DNA of 64,000 bases from Paenibacillus guangzhouensis (GCF_009363075.1 NZ_CP045293.1:4216001-4280000), one strand, 5' to 3'. Counted from the first letter of the stretch, positions 9,718-19,245 are shown. The notes: generated by a model from the sequence alone, not told the origin. A program made the numbers and translations.

Positions 9718-10191
9718 ATGGTAGTGCAATCTACAATATTTTTCGCTGCAGCAGACAATATGCCAGGCACGGGTTATATGCGTTTTATCGCAATCTGGAC
9801 GTTTGTGCTGATTTTCTTTATGTCGATCGGCGGATTTTTCATGTTCCGCAAATTCTTCAAGGTGCTCCCGAAGCAAGATGGGAAATCGAAATTGGATTGG
9901 CAGAATCACTGGGTGGATGCAAGCCGTCATCTCTGGACAGAAGACTCCAAAACATTTCTCGATCTCCTTGTGTCGCCTGTGCCAAATGCATTCCGCGATA
10001 TTGCGAAGCATTCCATCGCAGCGAAGATCGGCCAGATCGCTGTGGAGAGCGGTGCGACTGAAGTTACACGCGATCATTGCCTCCAAGGCTATATTGAAGC
10101 AACGCCGAAGCGCGACTATCGCAGCTTAATTTCGTTCTTGGACAAACATCAAATTGACTATCAACCTTATAAACATCTATTGAATAAATAA
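9718..10191 (+). CDS. DUF2621-like single-pass membrane protein
   Basis: 157 residues of unknown function. One strong transmembrane segment lies at about residues 20-45 (FIAIWTFVLIFFMSIGGFF), followed by a basic stretch and a soluble domain. I take it as a DUF2621-type protein (Bacillus YneK-like) from the overall pattern of DWQNHWVDASRHLW and VTRDHCLQGYIEATPKRDY; that assignment is from memory. The start at 9718 has GGTGGGG 5 bases upstream; an ATG nine codons earlier has none. It is followed 26 bases later by an epimerase gene in the same direction. Confidence 0.7.
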   Translation: MVVQSTIFFAAADNMPGTGYMRFIAIWTFVLIFFMSIGGFFMFRKFFKVLPKQDGKSKLDWQNHWVDASRHLWTEDSKTFLDLLVSPVPNAFRDIAKHSIAAKIGQIAVESGATEVTRDHCLQGYIEATPKRDYRSLISFLDKHQIDYQPYKHLLNK

Positions 10192-10217
10192 ATGATTGGG
10201 CGGGGGAGAGGAAAACG

Positions 10218-11126
10218 ATGAAGATCGCGATATGTGGAGGAACGGGATTCATTGGAACGGCCCTGACAACCTATTGGCTGAATCGGAAGGATGAAGTCAT
10301 TATTATAACGCGAAGAGTTCCTGAAGGGGCCAAGGCTAACCCACGTGTTCGATACGTGACATGGACGCAGTTAGATACAGAGCCTCAGCTCATCTCTGGG
10401 ACGGACGCCATCGTGAATCTGACCGGCGAATCGATCAATCAGCGCTGGACGGCGAGTGCAAAGGACCGTATACTCCAATCTCGATTGCAGGCTGCTGCGC
10501 GCGTCGCCTCACTAGTTCAGTCACTCGATCCGAAACCCTCGGTCGTTGTGAATGCATCGGGCATTTCGATTCATGGTACATCTGAGGTGGAGGTCTTCGA
10601 CGAGACGAGTCCCCACCGTATCACCGACTTCCTTGCCGACGTCGTGGAACGATGGGAACAAGCCGCGGATGCGATTCCTGTGGATCGTCTCGTGAAGCTG
10701 CGTGTGGGTTTGGTGCTGGGGAATCATGGCGGAGCCTATCCGCTCATGAAGCTGCCTTACTTGCTCGGCGCAGGTGGCCGCGTAGGCAGCGGGAGGCAAT
10801 GGTTCTCGTGGATTCACCTCGAGGATATGGTACGATTAATCGACTTCTGCATCCGACATGAGACGATTACCGGACCTGTCAATGCAACCGCGCCAAGACC
10901 CGTTCGAAATGATGAATTTGGGCGTACGCTCGGCAAGATTTATCATCGGCCACACTGGTTCCCTGTCCCTTCCGTCCTCTTCAAGACATTGTTCGGCGAA
11001 CTCTCCATTCTCTTACTCGAGGGGCAGCAAGTGTTGCCAAATGCAGCGTTACAGCAAGGGTTTGAATTTCGATATCCGACGCTTGAGACAGCACTCACTG
11101 CATTGAAGAACGATAAATCCTATTAA
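10218..11126 (+). CDS. TIGR01777 family NAD(P)-binding epimerase (YfcH/SDR39U1-like)
   Basis: 302-residue atypical short-chain dehydrogenase/epimerase. The nucleotide-binding motif GGTGFIGTAL is at the N-terminus; DAIVNLTGESINQRWTASAKDRI and VVNASGISIHGTS are typical of the YfcH family, as is VLGNHGGAYPLMKLPYLLGAGGRVGSG split over about residues 160-195. The C-terminal domain ends with LLLEGQQVLP and QGFEFRYP, also family hallmarks. GGGGGAG precedes the ATG. The substrate of this family is not established. Its stop codon overlaps that of the convergent FHA gene, with no room for a terminator. Confidence 0.88.
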   Translation: MKIAICGGTGFIGTALTTYWLNRKDEVIIITRRVPEGAKANPRVRYVTWTQLDTEPQLISGTDAIVNLTGESINQRWTASAKDRILQSRLQAAARVASLVQSLDPKPSVVVNASGISIHGTSEVEVFDETSPHRITDFLADVVERWEQAADAIPVDRLVKLRVGLVLGNHGGAYPLMKLPYLLGAGGRVGSGRQWFSWIHLEDMVRLIDFCIRHETITGPVNATAPRPVRNDEFGRTLGKIYHRPHWFPVPSVLFKTLFGELSILLLEGQQVLPNAALQQGFEFRYPTLETALTALKNDKSY

Positions 11127-12745
11127 GTTATGCGAAATACATATTCCGACTCCGCAATCTTAAAACAATCCCCATCCTTTAATGGATAAGGCGTATACGG
11201 CACCATCGGCTCCTCAAGCAGCCGGGTGCCGTTTTTGGATCCAAGATCTTTCAGTTGATACCCTTCCTCTGTCCGAATAATCTCAACATGAGAACGAGAA
11301 ACGCCAGCTGAGGAATCCTGATAATGCGCAACATCCCCGCTTCGACCAATGATAAAATGATTCTGATTCACGAGGATACGTTCATTCTCGCCATGCCCTG
11401 ACAGCCGTCGTTCCAGGACAGGTTGCTTCACCGTCGTTGGCGCAGCCAGGACTTCGGTCTGTCCGTCATGCAGCATTACGGTTGCTTCATATTGCGAGCT
11501 ATGGTTCACAGCTGCAGCTGGAAATCCTCTTCTTGACTTGAGGCTCTGCTCATCCTGTATCGGTCCTTCCATCAGCGCTCTCGCTTCCTGCCCTGCTGCC
11601 CGCAGCCCACTGGTCAATCGATCCGCTGTAAAAGCAGGTGCTTGGAACAACAGGCCCGACGCGTCATCGTCCTGTCCGTTCCAACGCCACGAATTCGCAT
11701 TCAACGTACGGCTATCCGCCATCCCTGCTTCTACGGCAAGCGGTGTCTGCCTCTTGAACAGCCACGAAGGACGATACCCCCGCCAAGCTAGAAAAGCAGC
11801 ATCCCCCAGCAGAACCGTAAGCCCTACGGTAATATAAAACATGCCTTGGATAGAAGCATACGCCTCATAAAGAAATTTCCATAACAGGACAATGACCAAC
11901 AATATGCCGCCGATCATATAAACCGTATGTTTCGATGCAGCTGGCATGGGTGAAATGACCTCATCCTCTGCTTCTAATTGCTCTCGGGCACGATCTGCTG
12001 TTGGGTAATGCGGCTCCATCCGATTGTTCATTCCCTTGTTCAATGTCTGTGCTGCATTAGCTGTAGATTGAACCGACTCGCGTACTGGTGGAAATTCGTT
12101 CGACGCCAAAGCAGGCTGACGATCGACACGTATGGCGTGATCTTGTCGCTTCGTCGTCGGCACGCCTTCCTCATTCGTCAGAAGCTGAAGAAGCAGCGAC
12201 TTCAATCCTTGGAGACTGAAATGGTCTTCATGGCAATAATGAATCAGCTGCTGAATGCCTTTGCCCGTGAGCTCCGTTACGGAGGCCATAAACAACGTCA
12301 ACATATTGCCTAATCGATGCGGCAGCGATTCTGCCTGAATGGATTCCTGCGTCGGTACATAACACAACCACAACGAGCCCATATCCAAGGACCCTTCCAC
12401 GAACATATAATCGGCGTGAAGAATATATTGTTCTGGTCGCAGCATATATCGCCGACTATCGTCCAGAATCGTTACAAGCTGCATGAGAAGCGTATAGTAC
12501 GTCGTAAGAGACAACTTCTCACTACGAAGACATTGCGACAGCATTCTTTTGCCGGAGATGTTGTAACGAAGCTGAATCTGAAGATCCAGCTCATGCATAT
12601 GCAATGGAATGAACTGCGGAATCGCCTGAGATTGAATCATTTTCACTTCGAGGCGCGCCATGTGACCAGCCTTTAACCCCTCTGCTCTCTCTAGAATCAT
12701 CCACGTCGAGCCATCTTGAATAAATCGAACCCCAAAGTCTATCAT
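11123..12745 (-). CDS. DUF6382-type membrane protein with C-terminal FHA domain
   Basis: 540 residues, last gene of the Tad operon. The N-terminal ~180 residues match the DUF6382 pattern that I associate with FHA proteins of Gram-positive Tad loci. After a low-complexity linker come two hydrophobic segments (about residues 272-290 and 300-320: YMIGGILLVIVLLWKF and FYITVGLTVLLGDAAFLAW), then a second linker. The C-terminal ~90 residues are an FHA phosphothreonine-binding domain, with IIGRSGDVAHY, SRSHVEII and KDLGSKNGTRL. The start at 12745 is favoured over an ATG two codons earlier because AGGAGG then sits at the ideal 6-base distance. A phospho-signal input to pilus assembly is inference; no kinase gene is in the window. 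Confidence 0.85.
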   Translation of the reverse strand: MIDFGVRFIQDGSTWMILERAEGLKAGHMARLEVKMIQSQAIPQFIPLHMHELDLQIQLRYNISGKRMLSQCLRSEKLSLTTYYTLLMQLVTILDDSRRYMLRPEQYILHADYMFVEGSLDMGSLWLCYVPTQESIQAESLPHRLGNMLTLFMASVTELTGKGIQQLIHYCHEDHFSLQGLKSLLLQLLTNEEGVPTTKRQDHAIRVDRQPALASNEFPPVRESVQSTANAAQTLNKGMNNRMEPHYPTADRAREQLEAEDEVISPMPAASKHTVYMIGGILLVIVLLWKFLYEAYASIQGMFYITVGLTVLLGDAAFLAWRGYRPSWLFKRQTPLAVEAGMADSRTLNANSWRWNGQDDDASGLLFQAPAFTADRLTSGLRAAGQEARALMEGPIQDEQSLKSRRGFPAAAVNHSSQYEATVMLHDGQTEVLAAPTTVKQPVLERRLSGHGENERILVNQNHFIIGRSGDVAHYQDSSAGVSRSHVEIIRTEEGYQLKDLGSKNGTRLLEEPMVPYTPYPLKDGDCFKIAESEYVFRIT

Positions 12746-12763
12746 CCACATCCTCCTCTCCTA

Positions 12764-13213
12764 TCAGGGCATATATAGAAATGCAGTTACCGCGCCAGGC
12801 AGCACAGCATACATAAATGGAAACTTCAGCATCTTCCCCTCTTCAAACGATATCCACGTTTTGCGTCGAACTAACATGATAATCAATGCAATCGCCCCAG
12901 CATATAACACCGAATACATGAGAGACTGAAGCGTAAATTGCAGACCCGTTACTGCGCCAAGTGCAGCGAATAACTTTACGTCTCCGGCCCCAACCGCTCT
13001 GAACAAATAGAGCACGAATAGAATGGCAAAGCCGGCCCCTGCACCATATATTGCATATAAAAATCCAGTCCAGCTATCCGTCGCGACATGCAGACCCACC
13101 CCAAGAATGGCTATCGGTACCGTCAATCGATTCGGGATTTTCGAACGCGTCACATCTGTATAAAAAGCAATACATAAATAAATTGCGCATAATACTTCTA
13201 CGATGATCGTCAA
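12764..13213 (-). CDS. prepilin peptidase (A24 family, CpaA/TadV type), TTG start
   Basis: 149-residue integral membrane aspartic protease expected to cleave the Flp pilin and TadE-like pseudopilins of this operon. Both catalytic aspartates are present: one in FYTDVTRSKIPN (about residue 20) and one in the GxGD motif VGAGDVKLFAALGA (about 73). Length fits the short TadV form without a methylase domain. The start is a TTG at 13211-13213 with GGAGG 7 bases upstream; the preceding gene stops at TGA sharing the same bases (TTGA), so translation is probably coupled. ATG-initiated alternatives upstream would read through the TadE-like gene. Confidence 0.9.
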   Translation of the reverse strand: MTIIVEVLCAIYLCIAFYTDVTRSKIPNRLTVPIAILGVGLHVATDSWTGFLYAIYGAGAGFAILFVLYLFRAVGAGDVKLFAALGAVTGLQFTLQSLMYSVLYAGAIALIIMLVRRKTWISFEEGKMLKFPFMYAVLPGAVTAFLYMP

Positions 13214-14154
13214 CCTTTGTCCTCCTTCATCGATTCTTGGACCCCAACCTGCATCTCTGTTTTCTGACCATCTTCCGTCTCGATGACAATCTGCACCGTA
13301 CTTCCCTTGGTCGTATTGCCGGATACGCGCCATGTCCACGCCACGTTGCCCTCCGCATCGGCGGTCTTCTCGCCCAAATATTTCGCCGTACTCTTCCCGC
13401 TCTTATAATAGACGACCACTTGCACCTTCTGATTTGGCTGTACTTTCACTCGTACCGTCGCGTTCGACCCGGGCTTCATCGGATTCGGTTCCATCCCGAC
13501 GATTTGCGGCTGACCCGTTGCCCCCTCTGAACCCGTCCCTGCACCTGCGCCGGATGTATCACCGATCCATGCCCGTTCAGCCGCTCTAGTTCGTATAACC
13601 AGTTCCGTATTCAGAAACGGAATCCGCATCGGCATCGTGTACGAGAGCTCTAAGGCAACGAAGACATTCGACTTCGTCTTCAAGTTCGGAAAAGCAAACC
13701 GTGTTACATGGATTCGATCTTCACGCAGCGTGGCCTCTTGAAGGTATGGCTTGAGCAGCGGCTTCACGAGCGTATCCCCTGCGGCTTGATAAATCGCATC
13801 TTCTGTACGGCGATACAGCTCGGTATTCTTCACCCAGTCGCCAATCGGTGGTGGCAGAATCCGGTCATACGTCTGCGCAACCTCTTCCATCGTCAGTGAT
13901 CCTCTATTACCTGTCTCGGTCCCTGAATCTGCGGCCACGCGATCCATGACAATAGAAACTGGATACAGATGGGCAGCCAGCTGTTTAGCCGTATTCGAGA
14001 CGGTTAATTGCAGTGCCATCAAGGTATATACCATCTGGATCATATAAATTAGAAAAATAACAAAGAACAAAAAGATCGGCAGAACCATGGCAGCCTCAAC
14101 CGTCATGCTCCCATGCTCTTGGTGCCGCATCTTCTTATAGAGTTGCTGTAGCAT
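13210..14154 (-). CDS. TadE-like pseudopilin, long form
   Basis: 314 residues. The N-terminus has a class III prepilin-like leader: a basic stretch, then GSMTVEAAMVLPIFLFFVIFL, cleavable after Gly with Glu at mature position 5, leading into one transmembrane helix. The exported part (about residues 45-310) contains a Gly/Ala-rich linker (TSGAGAGTGSEGATG) and a C-terminal region of beta character (ATVRVKVQPNQKVQVVVYY) that may be a separate Ig-like domain. TadE family members are minor pseudopilins of Tad pili. The start ATG lies 34 bases after the preceding gene. Confidence 0.82.
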   Translation of the reverse strand: MLQQLYKKMRHQEHGSMTVEAAMVLPIFLFFVIFLIYMIQMVYTLMALQLTVSNTAKQLAAHLYPVSIVMDRVAADSGTETGNRGSLTMEEVAQTYDRILPPPIGDWVKNTELYRRTEDAIYQAAGDTLVKPLLKPYLQEATLREDRIHVTRFAFPNLKTKSNVFVALELSYTMPMRIPFLNTELVIRTRAAERAWIGDTSGAGAGTGSEGATGQPQIVGMEPNPMKPGSNATVRVKVQPNQKVQVVVYYKSGKSTAKYLGEKTADAEGNVAWTWRVSGNTTKGSTVQIVIETEDGQKTEMQVGVQESMKEDKG

Positions 14155-14188
14155 GCTTCGCCTCCTTGGGAACAGCCATGGAAAGTTC

Positions 14189-16507
14189 TTAATAAGTAAA
14201 AGCAGCTGATTTGGTTACATAGTAACGGCTCCCCTCCACTTCGCCTTGCGAGATCACCTGCGTAAGCCGCAGTGTCTTCATGACGCCAGGTAAGAACCAG
14301 AGCCGAATGGACGCCCTGACATCTCCAGCAACTGTCGTCGCACGTTGATTCGGATTAATGTTCGTATTGAATTGGATGACGGCGAGCATACGGGACATCA
14401 TCGAAGTGTTGCGGCTATGCAGCATGAGGAACATTCGAAGATAGTCTTTGTACGTCAGACGCACCGGTACATATTTGGACAGCTCGATATCACCCTTGTT
14501 CACCAATTCGAGCATATCCTGAACGGCATGTTCAACCCCATAGAGAATCGCAGCAGCTAAAATTAAGAGTGGATTCCCAAGCTTACTGCATTCCACCAGC
14601 CCTTCCATCGTTCGAATCGCAAGTCGAACACTGAAAATCTCACCATAAGATGCCGCTAGATTACTGCCAGGGTGATGAAAACCATAAAGAATATATTCGA
14701 GTTCTTGGCTCGGCACTTGCATGGCTCCAACCAATTGATCGCTCATATTATTTGAGGTAAATAGCTCCTTCAGCTTCTCTGGCTCAAATCTCGTAAAGCG
14801 ATTAACCGCATATTCATTCCGATAGAATTCATCTCGCAAGCCGATCAGCATCCCGGCCATCCCGCCATATAAATCGTCCATCATCGACATGGATTCCTTA
14901 CTCGCGTCTTCAGGCTGTTCGTTCAGGCTAGATTGACTTGATTCTTGTTCTGCTGCTCTTGCATTGAAGTTCAAATTATCATTGTAATATTGCTGCAGCT
15001 GATTGAATTGCTCCTGACCTTTTCGCGCGCCCGCTCCTACTTCCTTTAACTTCTTCAACAACCCTGCAACTTCACCGAGCTTCGCTTTGGATTTGGCCTC
15101 TGTCTTCTTTCGCTCGGCATCCGAGCTGCGATAGGCTAGAATAGCCGCTTCACGAGCTTGCAGTACATTTACACCACCGTGCCTTACATAAGCATTCAAA
15201 TAATCATTAATCGCGTGGCTAAGTCGGATCACGGCTTGCTTCAAAGGATAGGCGCTTCCGCTCGTACTTGGCACAGCCGATGATACGGCTGAATCAAAAT
15301 CACGACTGACGCGTTCAAATCGCTCGAAAGCCTGCATCTGTCCTTGAACTTCCCGCTCAAATTGTTGAATGAATTCATCTGGGAGTACCAATTGATCCAC
15401 TTGATTCCGAATATCCTGAATGGTCGACGATGTGTCGCTTGGGAGCGCTGGAAGACCACCATTGGGTGTGCTGCCTGTTCCTACCTGATCGTAAGCTTCT
15501 TTGTTCTGCGCCCTTGCTTCGGCGATCGTCCGCTTCATCTGCTCATTGACCGCTCTGATCTCGGCGAATTTCGGCAGCACGGCTTGCAACTTCTCTCCGT
15601 GCTCCCGCCGCACACGTTCTACAAGATCTCTAAACTCTCGCAGGAATGAGCGCACATCCGATTCATACCCCCATGTCTCATCCGAATAGGACGGTGATTC
15701 ATCCTCATCCCGTATCGAGTCCGCATACTTCATCCGTATATAATCTTCATATTGTGCTGCAATATCGACTGCACGGCTAACCGTTCCTACCATCGTATCG
15801 GAGATGCTATAATGACCATTCGCACCTACATAGCGGACATCAAAATTGGCACGGGAAACTCGATCGCTAACTTGCTGCTGCGTCCTAAGAACCTCATCTA
15901 TCAGCTTTTCCCTTGCCTCATATTGCTTCTGGAGTGATACAAGTAACTCTGTAGTTCGCGATGCTTCCTTCATCTGCAGCGACATCGGCTTCAACCGATT
16001 GATAATCTCAAGTGTAAAATCAATCGGTGCTTTATATTTCATATCCTCCTGAATCTGACGCTCGAACACAGGATAACGCCCCAGCTGATTACTCCCCTCG
16101 ATACTCTGCGTATCAGGTGTGGCATCTAGTATTTGGACAGCCACGCCTTTGAGGGATTTCATGCCGGTTGCTTGTTTCACTGCGTCAGCCAACAAGGCAT
16201 TCGAATCCGCTCCACCTTGGGCGAACAACCCATATTTTTCTTGCAAAATAGGTTCATAACTCGACATTACCGAACGCATACCGGATTTCGCCAGCTGCTC
16301 CGTCTGAAATTGAAAAGCAGCGATCCGGGCATAATCAATAAATACCGCAATAAACAAAAATATAAAGGCCACAATCATAATTAGAAATACTGTAACAGCG
16401 CCATGCTGCTGATCCCTGAACCCCCGAAAGGGGAGATAAATGCTTGAGGCGCCACTGTTCTTCTTTCGCTGTTTACGCAACTTCTCTCCCCCATGAATAC
16501 GAATCAT
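14189..16507 (-). CDS. large TadG-like pilus-associated membrane protein
   Basis: 772 residues. The N-terminal part has QHGAVTVFLIMIVAFIFLF, a pilin-like leader and membrane anchor of the TadG/DUF5702 kind, followed by a long extracytoplasmic region with coiled-coil stretches (about residues 190-460, rich in Glu, Lys, Arg and Gln). I do not recognise a domain in the last 300 residues. The start at 16507 is 7 bases after the previous stop with AGGAAG 10 bases upstream; a TTG at 16480 preceded by GGGGGAGAG is an alternative that removes nine residues. Function is inferred from operon position between two TadE-like genes. Confidence 0.72.
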   Translation of the reverse strand: MIRIHGGEKLRKQRKKNSGASSIYLPFRGFRDQQHGAVTVFLIMIVAFIFLFIAVFIDYARIAAFQFQTEQLAKSGMRSVMSSYEPILQEKYGLFAQGGADSNALLADAVKQATGMKSLKGVAVQILDATPDTQSIEGSNQLGRYPVFERQIQEDMKYKAPIDFTLEIINRLKPMSLQMKEASRTTELLVSLQKQYEAREKLIDEVLRTQQQVSDRVSRANFDVRYVGANGHYSISDTMVGTVSRAVDIAAQYEDYIRMKYADSIRDEDESPSYSDETWGYESDVRSFLREFRDLVERVRREHGEKLQAVLPKFAEIRAVNEQMKRTIAEARAQNKEAYDQVGTGSTPNGGLPALPSDTSSTIQDIRNQVDQLVLPDEFIQQFEREVQGQMQAFERFERVSRDFDSAVSSAVPSTSGSAYPLKQAVIRLSHAINDYLNAYVRHGGVNVLQAREAAILAYRSSDAERKKTEAKSKAKLGEVAGLLKKLKEVGAGARKGQEQFNQLQQYYNDNLNFNARAAEQESSQSSLNEQPEDASKESMSMMDDLYGGMAGMLIGLRDEFYRNEYAVNRFTRFEPEKLKELFTSNNMSDQLVGAMQVPSQELEYILYGFHHPGSNLAASYGEIFSVRLAIRTMEGLVECSKLGNPLLILAAAILYGVEHAVQDMLELVNKGDIELSKYVPVRLTYKDYLRMFLMLHSRNTSMMSRMLAVIQFNTNINPNQRATTVAGDVRASIRLWFLPGVMKTLRLTQVISQGEVEGSRYYVTKSAAFTY

Positions 16508-16514
16508 ACCCCAG

Positions 16515-17213
16515 TTACTTCCTGCCTTTACTCCGCTGCTGCTCAAGCACTTGCCTCGCTTGATCTTGGGTGACTGGCGATCCTCCTCCACCGCCCGCGT
16601 TCTTGAACTTCGCACCGTAGTATCGAACCAACTCTACGGTCCGAATAAATTCGACGGGGTCCACAACAGAACTACGAACCTGTGTCTGCAAGGAGGCCTT
16701 CCCGCCTACCAACCACTCCAGCGGCCTAAATCGCAGCGGATTCAATACCTCCACCGTCACCGAACGTTTCCAACCTTGGTTCTGATACAGCATAGTCCCT
16801 TGAACGGCCTCAGGAACGACAGCAGATGCATTCGCCATCTTGCGGATCGGCAAACTGCTTCCTTCGTCACCAGGTCGATGAAGTGCGTAGGACGTTCCTA
16901 GTGCCTGCCCCGTTAAACCGAATAGAACATCCAAGGTCTGGTCGTCCGTCAACCGCCAATACAAGCCGTCGAACTGGCCATATGGGAAGGCGCCTGTCGA
17001 AGCTTCCTTCGAGGAATTATCCCAGTTATATACCGTTCGTTCCGCAGCCACCGATCCGATATAGACAAGAAAGACTTTCTGATAGGTATAGAGACAGAAG
17101 AAGAGCAGTCCCACAATGATCATGAAAATAAACGGGAACAACATCGATGCCTCGACGGTGAAGCTGCCTTCCTCTTGACTAAACTTGTTAAATTGCCGTC
17201 TGAAGTTACGCAT
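16515..17213 (-). CDS. TadE-like pseudopilin
   Basis: 232 residues. Leader and anchor read EEGSFTVEASMLFPFIFM, with cleavage expected after Gly and Glu at mature position 5, then one membrane helix (IIVGLLFFCLYTYQ). The exported part is about 180 residues with a Gly-rich C-terminal region (NAGGGGGSPVTQ). Start chosen at 17213, 7 bases after the Flp pilin stop; an upstream ATG at 17258 would overlap the pilin gene and lengthen the leader beyond the usual size. The ribosome binding site is weak, so translation may depend on reading of the pilin gene. Confidence 0.82.
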   Translation of the reverse strand: MRNFRRQFNKFSQEEGSFTVEASMLFPFIFMIIVGLLFFCLYTYQKVFLVYIGSVAAERTVYNWDNSSKEASTGAFPYGQFDGLYWRLTDDQTLDVLFGLTGQALGTSYALHRPGDEGSSLPIRKMANASAVVPEAVQGTMLYQNQGWKRSVTVEVLNPLRFRPLEWLVGGKASLQTQVRSSVVDPVEFIRTVELVRYYGAKFKNAGGGGGSPVTQDQARQVLEQQRSKGRK

Positions 17214-17220
17214 CCTTAGC

Positions 17221-17412
17221 TTATCTGCTGAACAATTTATCCGATTCTTTTGTTGCATTCCCCATCAATGTCTTAATGAAAGTCATGATTTGATCCCTGA
17301 ACAGGATAACGATGACCACCAATACAGCAATAATAAAAATAATTTCTACTGTTCCGAGCCCTTCTTCTTCTTTCCAGATCGCCTTAAGCGATTTCCCTAG
17401 ATTAAACATCAT
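17221..17412 (-). CDS. Flp-type IVb pilin
   Basis: 63 residues, the likely major pilin. A short basic leader ends in EEEGLGTVEIIFIIAVL: cleavage after the Gly gives a mature protein of about 43 residues that is almost entirely one hydrophobic helix with the conserved Glu at position 5. The tail ESDKLFSR is short. GAGGAG precedes the start by 6 bases. Flp pilins are the smallest type IV pilins, and this length is typical. It lies directly downstream of the TadB/TadC platform genes. Confidence 0.88.
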   Translation of the reverse strand: MMFNLGKSLKAIWKEEEGLGTVEIIFIIAVLVVIVILFRDQIMTFIKTLMGNATKESDKLFSR

Positions 17413-17445
17413 CCAACACTCCTCATCTTTGTTAATCCCTTCGCC

Positions 17446-18324
17446 TTATGCATTCATCATCATGAAGACTGGCGTACACACCAATACCAACAACAAAAAA
17501 AACACAACGACCATGGGAAACACCAGCTTCGAGGAAGCCTCCTCCCCGCGAACGCGGCTCACGGCTTTCCGTTTCTCCCATAGAATGCGCGACAAATCGC
17601 GCAATGCAACGACGAACTCACCTCCTCCTCTTCGATAATTGAGCATGATGGTCGTCGTGAAGATCGATACTTCCTGCACCGCGCATCGTTTGCTAAATTG
17701 CTCGAAGGACTGCTGAAAGGAATAGCCCCCGCTCCATTCATGAATCATTTGAATCAGCTCTTTGTATAGCGGATGCGTCACTTGCGATCTTTTTCGATCG
17801 ACACAGAGCGTAAGTGCTCGCTGTACGGTCTCCCCCGCATCCACGAGCAAGATCATTTGATTCAAAAACTCAGGCAGCTCTAGCAAAATTTCCTGTTCCC
17901 GATTCTTCACACGCTTGTCCAGTTCTTTCAACTGAGCCAGCGGCAGCAGAACTGCGAGTACCAGTCCCGCACCAAATCCAGCCGCACCGCCATCCGTCAT
18001 CATCGGCAGCAGACAAGCAAACAGAAGCATAATGAGCGCATAGTTCAGCAATTCCGCCATGAACAATGCACTATACACGGCTGATACCTGGCTCCCGTAT
18101 AACACCTGCATCGCACGTTGAATGCGATAGAAGATCGCTGGTACACGTTCAATCCAACGAATCCTTTCCAGTAGATACAGCATTGGCGGTGCAATTCGCA
18201 GCAACTTCAGATTCGGAACCGCCTCCGGAATTCGTTCCTTGAATCTCCCCCCTGCTCGCAGCCCGCACATTCCCCACCCGATCAACAGCAGCACAGCAAG
18301 GATCCCCCATCCTAGGGTCGGCAT
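17446..18324 (-). CDS. tadC: Tad pilus assembly platform protein TadC-like
   Basis: 292 residues of the type II secretion GspF domain family. Hydrophobic segments are at the N-terminus, at about residues 85-140 and at the C-terminus (FPMVVVFFLLLVLVCTPVF). The cytoplasmic GspF segment includes LLELPEFLNQMILLVDAGET and RRGGGEFVVALRDLSRI. With TadB it forms the inner-membrane platform on which the CpaF ATPase works. The ATG at 18324 has AAAGGAGGTG 7 bases upstream, clearly better than the ATG seven codons earlier. Confidence 0.88.
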   Translation of the reverse strand: MPTLGWGILAVLLLIGWGMCGLRAGGRFKERIPEAVPNLKLLRIAPPMLYLLERIRWIERVPAIFYRIQRAMQVLYGSQVSAVYSALFMAELLNYALIMLLFACLLPMMTDGGAAGFGAGLVLAVLLPLAQLKELDKRVKNREQEILLELPEFLNQMILLVDAGETVQRALTLCVDRKRSQVTHPLYKELIQMIHEWSGGYSFQQSFEQFSKRCAVQEVSIFTTTIMLNYRRGGGEFVVALRDLSRILWEKRKAVSRVRGEEASSKLVFPMVVVFFLLLVLVCTPVFMMMNA

Positions 18325-18354
18325 GGGATTACACCTCCTTTCCAAGGGGACAGA

Positions 18355-19245
18355 TCATACCCGGATATCCATAATCTTCAAAATCCAGGCTGAGCAGGCC
18401 GTTAACCCTATCAGTACGATCGTTGAGACAACCAGCCCAATGCCTTGATACATCGGTTGCATATAGTCTGGTGAGCTCATATTCAAAAAAGCGAGGAACC
18501 CGACCGGCGCAATCATGATAATCTTGGATTCGAATTTCTTCTGAGCCACCATGACCGCAATCTCCTGCTTCACGTCCATCTTCTCTCCAATGAGATTCGA
18601 CGTTCGTCGCACAACTTCAACAAGATCACCGCCAGTACGTTTGCATGCAGCGAACACTTCAGCGAAGTTCGTAATATCTTCGATGCCTGCCCGCTGACTG
18701 AGATCGAGCAAAGCTTGCTCAATCGGTTCTCCATTCTCAAGTCGTGAACGGATGATTCGAAATTCCCGGATCAAGTCAGTGTTCACATCAGGATACAAGA
18801 GCTGCAAATCTTGGATCACCTCATGGAAGCTATTCTCGACCGATCTTCCCGCGGCAAGGGATGAAGAAATCGAATACAACGCTTGCTTAAATTGCAAGCT
18901 AAGCTCGGTTCGGCGACGGAGCAGCAACGCTTCACGCCGGAATTTCGGATATAATGCACCCGCAGCGAAACACAGCACAGCAGCGACAACACTGTGGTAG
19001 AACAAATACCCTACGATGCTGAAGACCAGTCCCGCCCCCGCAAACGCAATCAACCACTGCATCTGAGACAGCTTATACTCGGTATAGATCGATAACCCGT
19101 CAGGCATGTGCCCTCCGAATTCCGGCGACGATGCCACTCGGTCATCATTCTCACCCTTCAACCGACGTCGCCGCATCCGTTCCTGCACTACGAAGAACGC
19201 GCCTGTAGCCGCAGCAGCGATGAACGCCAAGACTAATATGTTCAT
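18355..19245 (-). CDS. tadB: Tad pilus assembly platform protein TadB-like
   Basis: 296-residue GspF-domain membrane protein. Membrane segments lie at residues 1-20, around 65-100 and at the C-terminus (GIGLVVSTIVLIGLTACSAW). The GspF core is seen in QFKQALYSISSSLAAGRSVENSF and FAEVFAACKRTGGDLVEVV (each split around residues 120-215). It is paired with the TadC-like gene 30 bases downstream and follows the ATPase gene by 15 bases. GGGGGAG precedes the ATG. Confidence 0.88.
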   Translation of the reverse strand: MNILVLAFIAAAATGAFFVVQERMRRRRLKGENDDRVASSPEFGGHMPDGLSIYTEYKLSQMQWLIAFAGAGLVFSIVGYLFYHSVVAAVLCFAAGALYPKFRREALLLRRRTELSLQFKQALYSISSSLAAGRSVENSFHEVIQDLQLLYPDVNTDLIREFRIIRSRLENGEPIEQALLDLSQRAGIEDITNFAEVFAACKRTGGDLVEVVRRTSNLIGEKMDVKQEIAVMVAQKKFESKIIMIAPVGFLAFLNMSSPDYMQPMYQGIGLVVSTIVLIGLTACSAWILKIMDIRV

